DNA of 5,351 bases from NCBI GenBank assembly GCA_020853255.1, contig JADYZI010000008.1:1-5351 (forward strand), read 5' to 3'. Positions 5,054 to 5,351 of the stretch are shown one piece after another; position 1 is the stretch's first letter; each line of letters begins with the position of its first letter. This stretch comes from Acidobacteriota bacterium. GTDB lineage: Bacteria > Acidobacteriota > Blastocatellia > Pyrinomonadales > Pyrinomonadaceae. Made by a program: the position numbers and the translations under genes. The notes beneath the pieces were generated by a model. The model worked only from the letters and a program-made list of their open reading frames with translations, ran no database searches and was not told the DNA's origin.

Positions 5054-5351
5054 CTAGATGAAGACCAAAGGTTTGTTCTCTTCTATCAACTGGTTTTTCC
5101 GAGCTAGCTCAAAATAAAGTTCCATACCTCGCCACATCGAATCATCGGGCTCATACGAAATGTTACGGCTTAGATACTCGGTCAATTCCGAGTGGTTTAG
5201 GCCGATCTGCTCAGTGTAATTTGTTGCGATGTCGTCGATGTGGGCGACGCCTTCGTCGCGCGCAGCTGCAAAATCAACCGGAGCAGCGTCTTTTGCCGTC
5301 ATCCACATAGCGAACACGAACCCAAGGCCTGTAAAGGAACGCCAAAGCTCA
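5054..5351 (-). CDS. mqnA: Chorismate dehydratase (MqnA), C-terminal part, cut by window edge
   Basis: The frame stays open to the right edge, so the visible 98 residues are the C-terminal third of a protein that normally has about 270-290. It reads ELWRSFTGLGFVFAMWMTAK, the MqnA signature near the end of its periplasmic-binding-like fold. Then come a helical stretch (AAARDEGVAHIDDIATNYTEQIG) and the terminal region LTEYLSRNISYEPDDSMWRGMELYFELARKNQLIEE. MqnA removes water from chorismate to make 3-(1-carboxyvinyl)oxybenzoate, the first committed step of the futalosine menaquinone pathway; it is cytoplasmic. An internal GTG at 5317 is not the start, since the family signature continues upstream of it. 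MqnD shares the fold but not the TGLGFVFAMW block. Strand and pathway match mqnC at 2264-3439. No terminator is visible between this stop and the convergent gene ending at 5032. Confidence 0.87.
   Translation of the reverse strand, partial: ELWRSFTGLGFVFAMWMTAKDAAPVDFAAARDEGVAHIDDIATNYTEQIGLNHSELTEYLSRNISYEPDDSMWRGMELYFELARKNQLIEENKPLVFI

Overview
The window is ordinary bacterial chromosome of roughly 50% GC with short intergenic gaps. It carries two genes of the futalosine (Mqn) menaquinone pathway: a complete mqnC and the 3' end of mqnA, which runs off the right edge. This pathway occurs in several phyla. Together with the style of the rhodanese protein and an AGCT-heptamer repeat of the kind that yields 'YSYQLLAVS'-like spurious peptides, it would fit an Acidobacteriota-type soil or sediment bacterium. 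That placement is inference and nothing in the window proves it.

Layout from left to right. (1) 1-98, minus strand: first 32 codons of a small membrane protein cut by the left edge. (2) 274-813, plus strand: exported rhodanese-like protein behind a strong Shine-Dalgarno sequence. (3) 814-996: gap between convergent genes, holding an open frame that resembles the membrane segment at 1-98 but has no good start. (4) 2175 down to 997, minus strand: apparent three-gene unit of Phd/YefM-type antitoxin, PIN-domain (VapC-type) toxin joined by an ATGA overlap, and 22 nt later a four-helix membrane protein. Its promoter (TTGTCA, 17 bp, TAGAAT) lies so close to the antitoxin ATG that the transcript is probably leaderless. 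(5) 3439 down to 2264, minus strand: mqnC. (6) 3471-3505: five tandem heptamers, each with an AGCT core, folding into a 14-bp hairpin with a T7 tail, in the divergent gap between mqnC and the next gene. (7) 3514-5032, plus strand: DUF1905/YdeI-OmdA-like protein, single-domain RelA/SpoT alarmone synthetase (8-nt overlap) and a 77-residue partner protein (30-nt gap). (8) 5351 down to 5054, minus strand: C-terminal third of mqnA, convergent with the previous unit.

Two themes stand out. First, mqnA and mqnC lie on the same strand but are separated by an opposed three-gene block, which looks like an accessory insertion in a menaquinone locus. Second, two stress or toxin-antitoxin-like modules flank mqnC: the Phd/PIN pair with its membrane protein, and the small alarmone synthetase with a small downstream partner. 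The latter has the architecture of a toxSAS-type toxin-antitoxin or phage-defence pair, but this is a hypothesis. I found no RNA genes, CRISPR array or insertion sequence.
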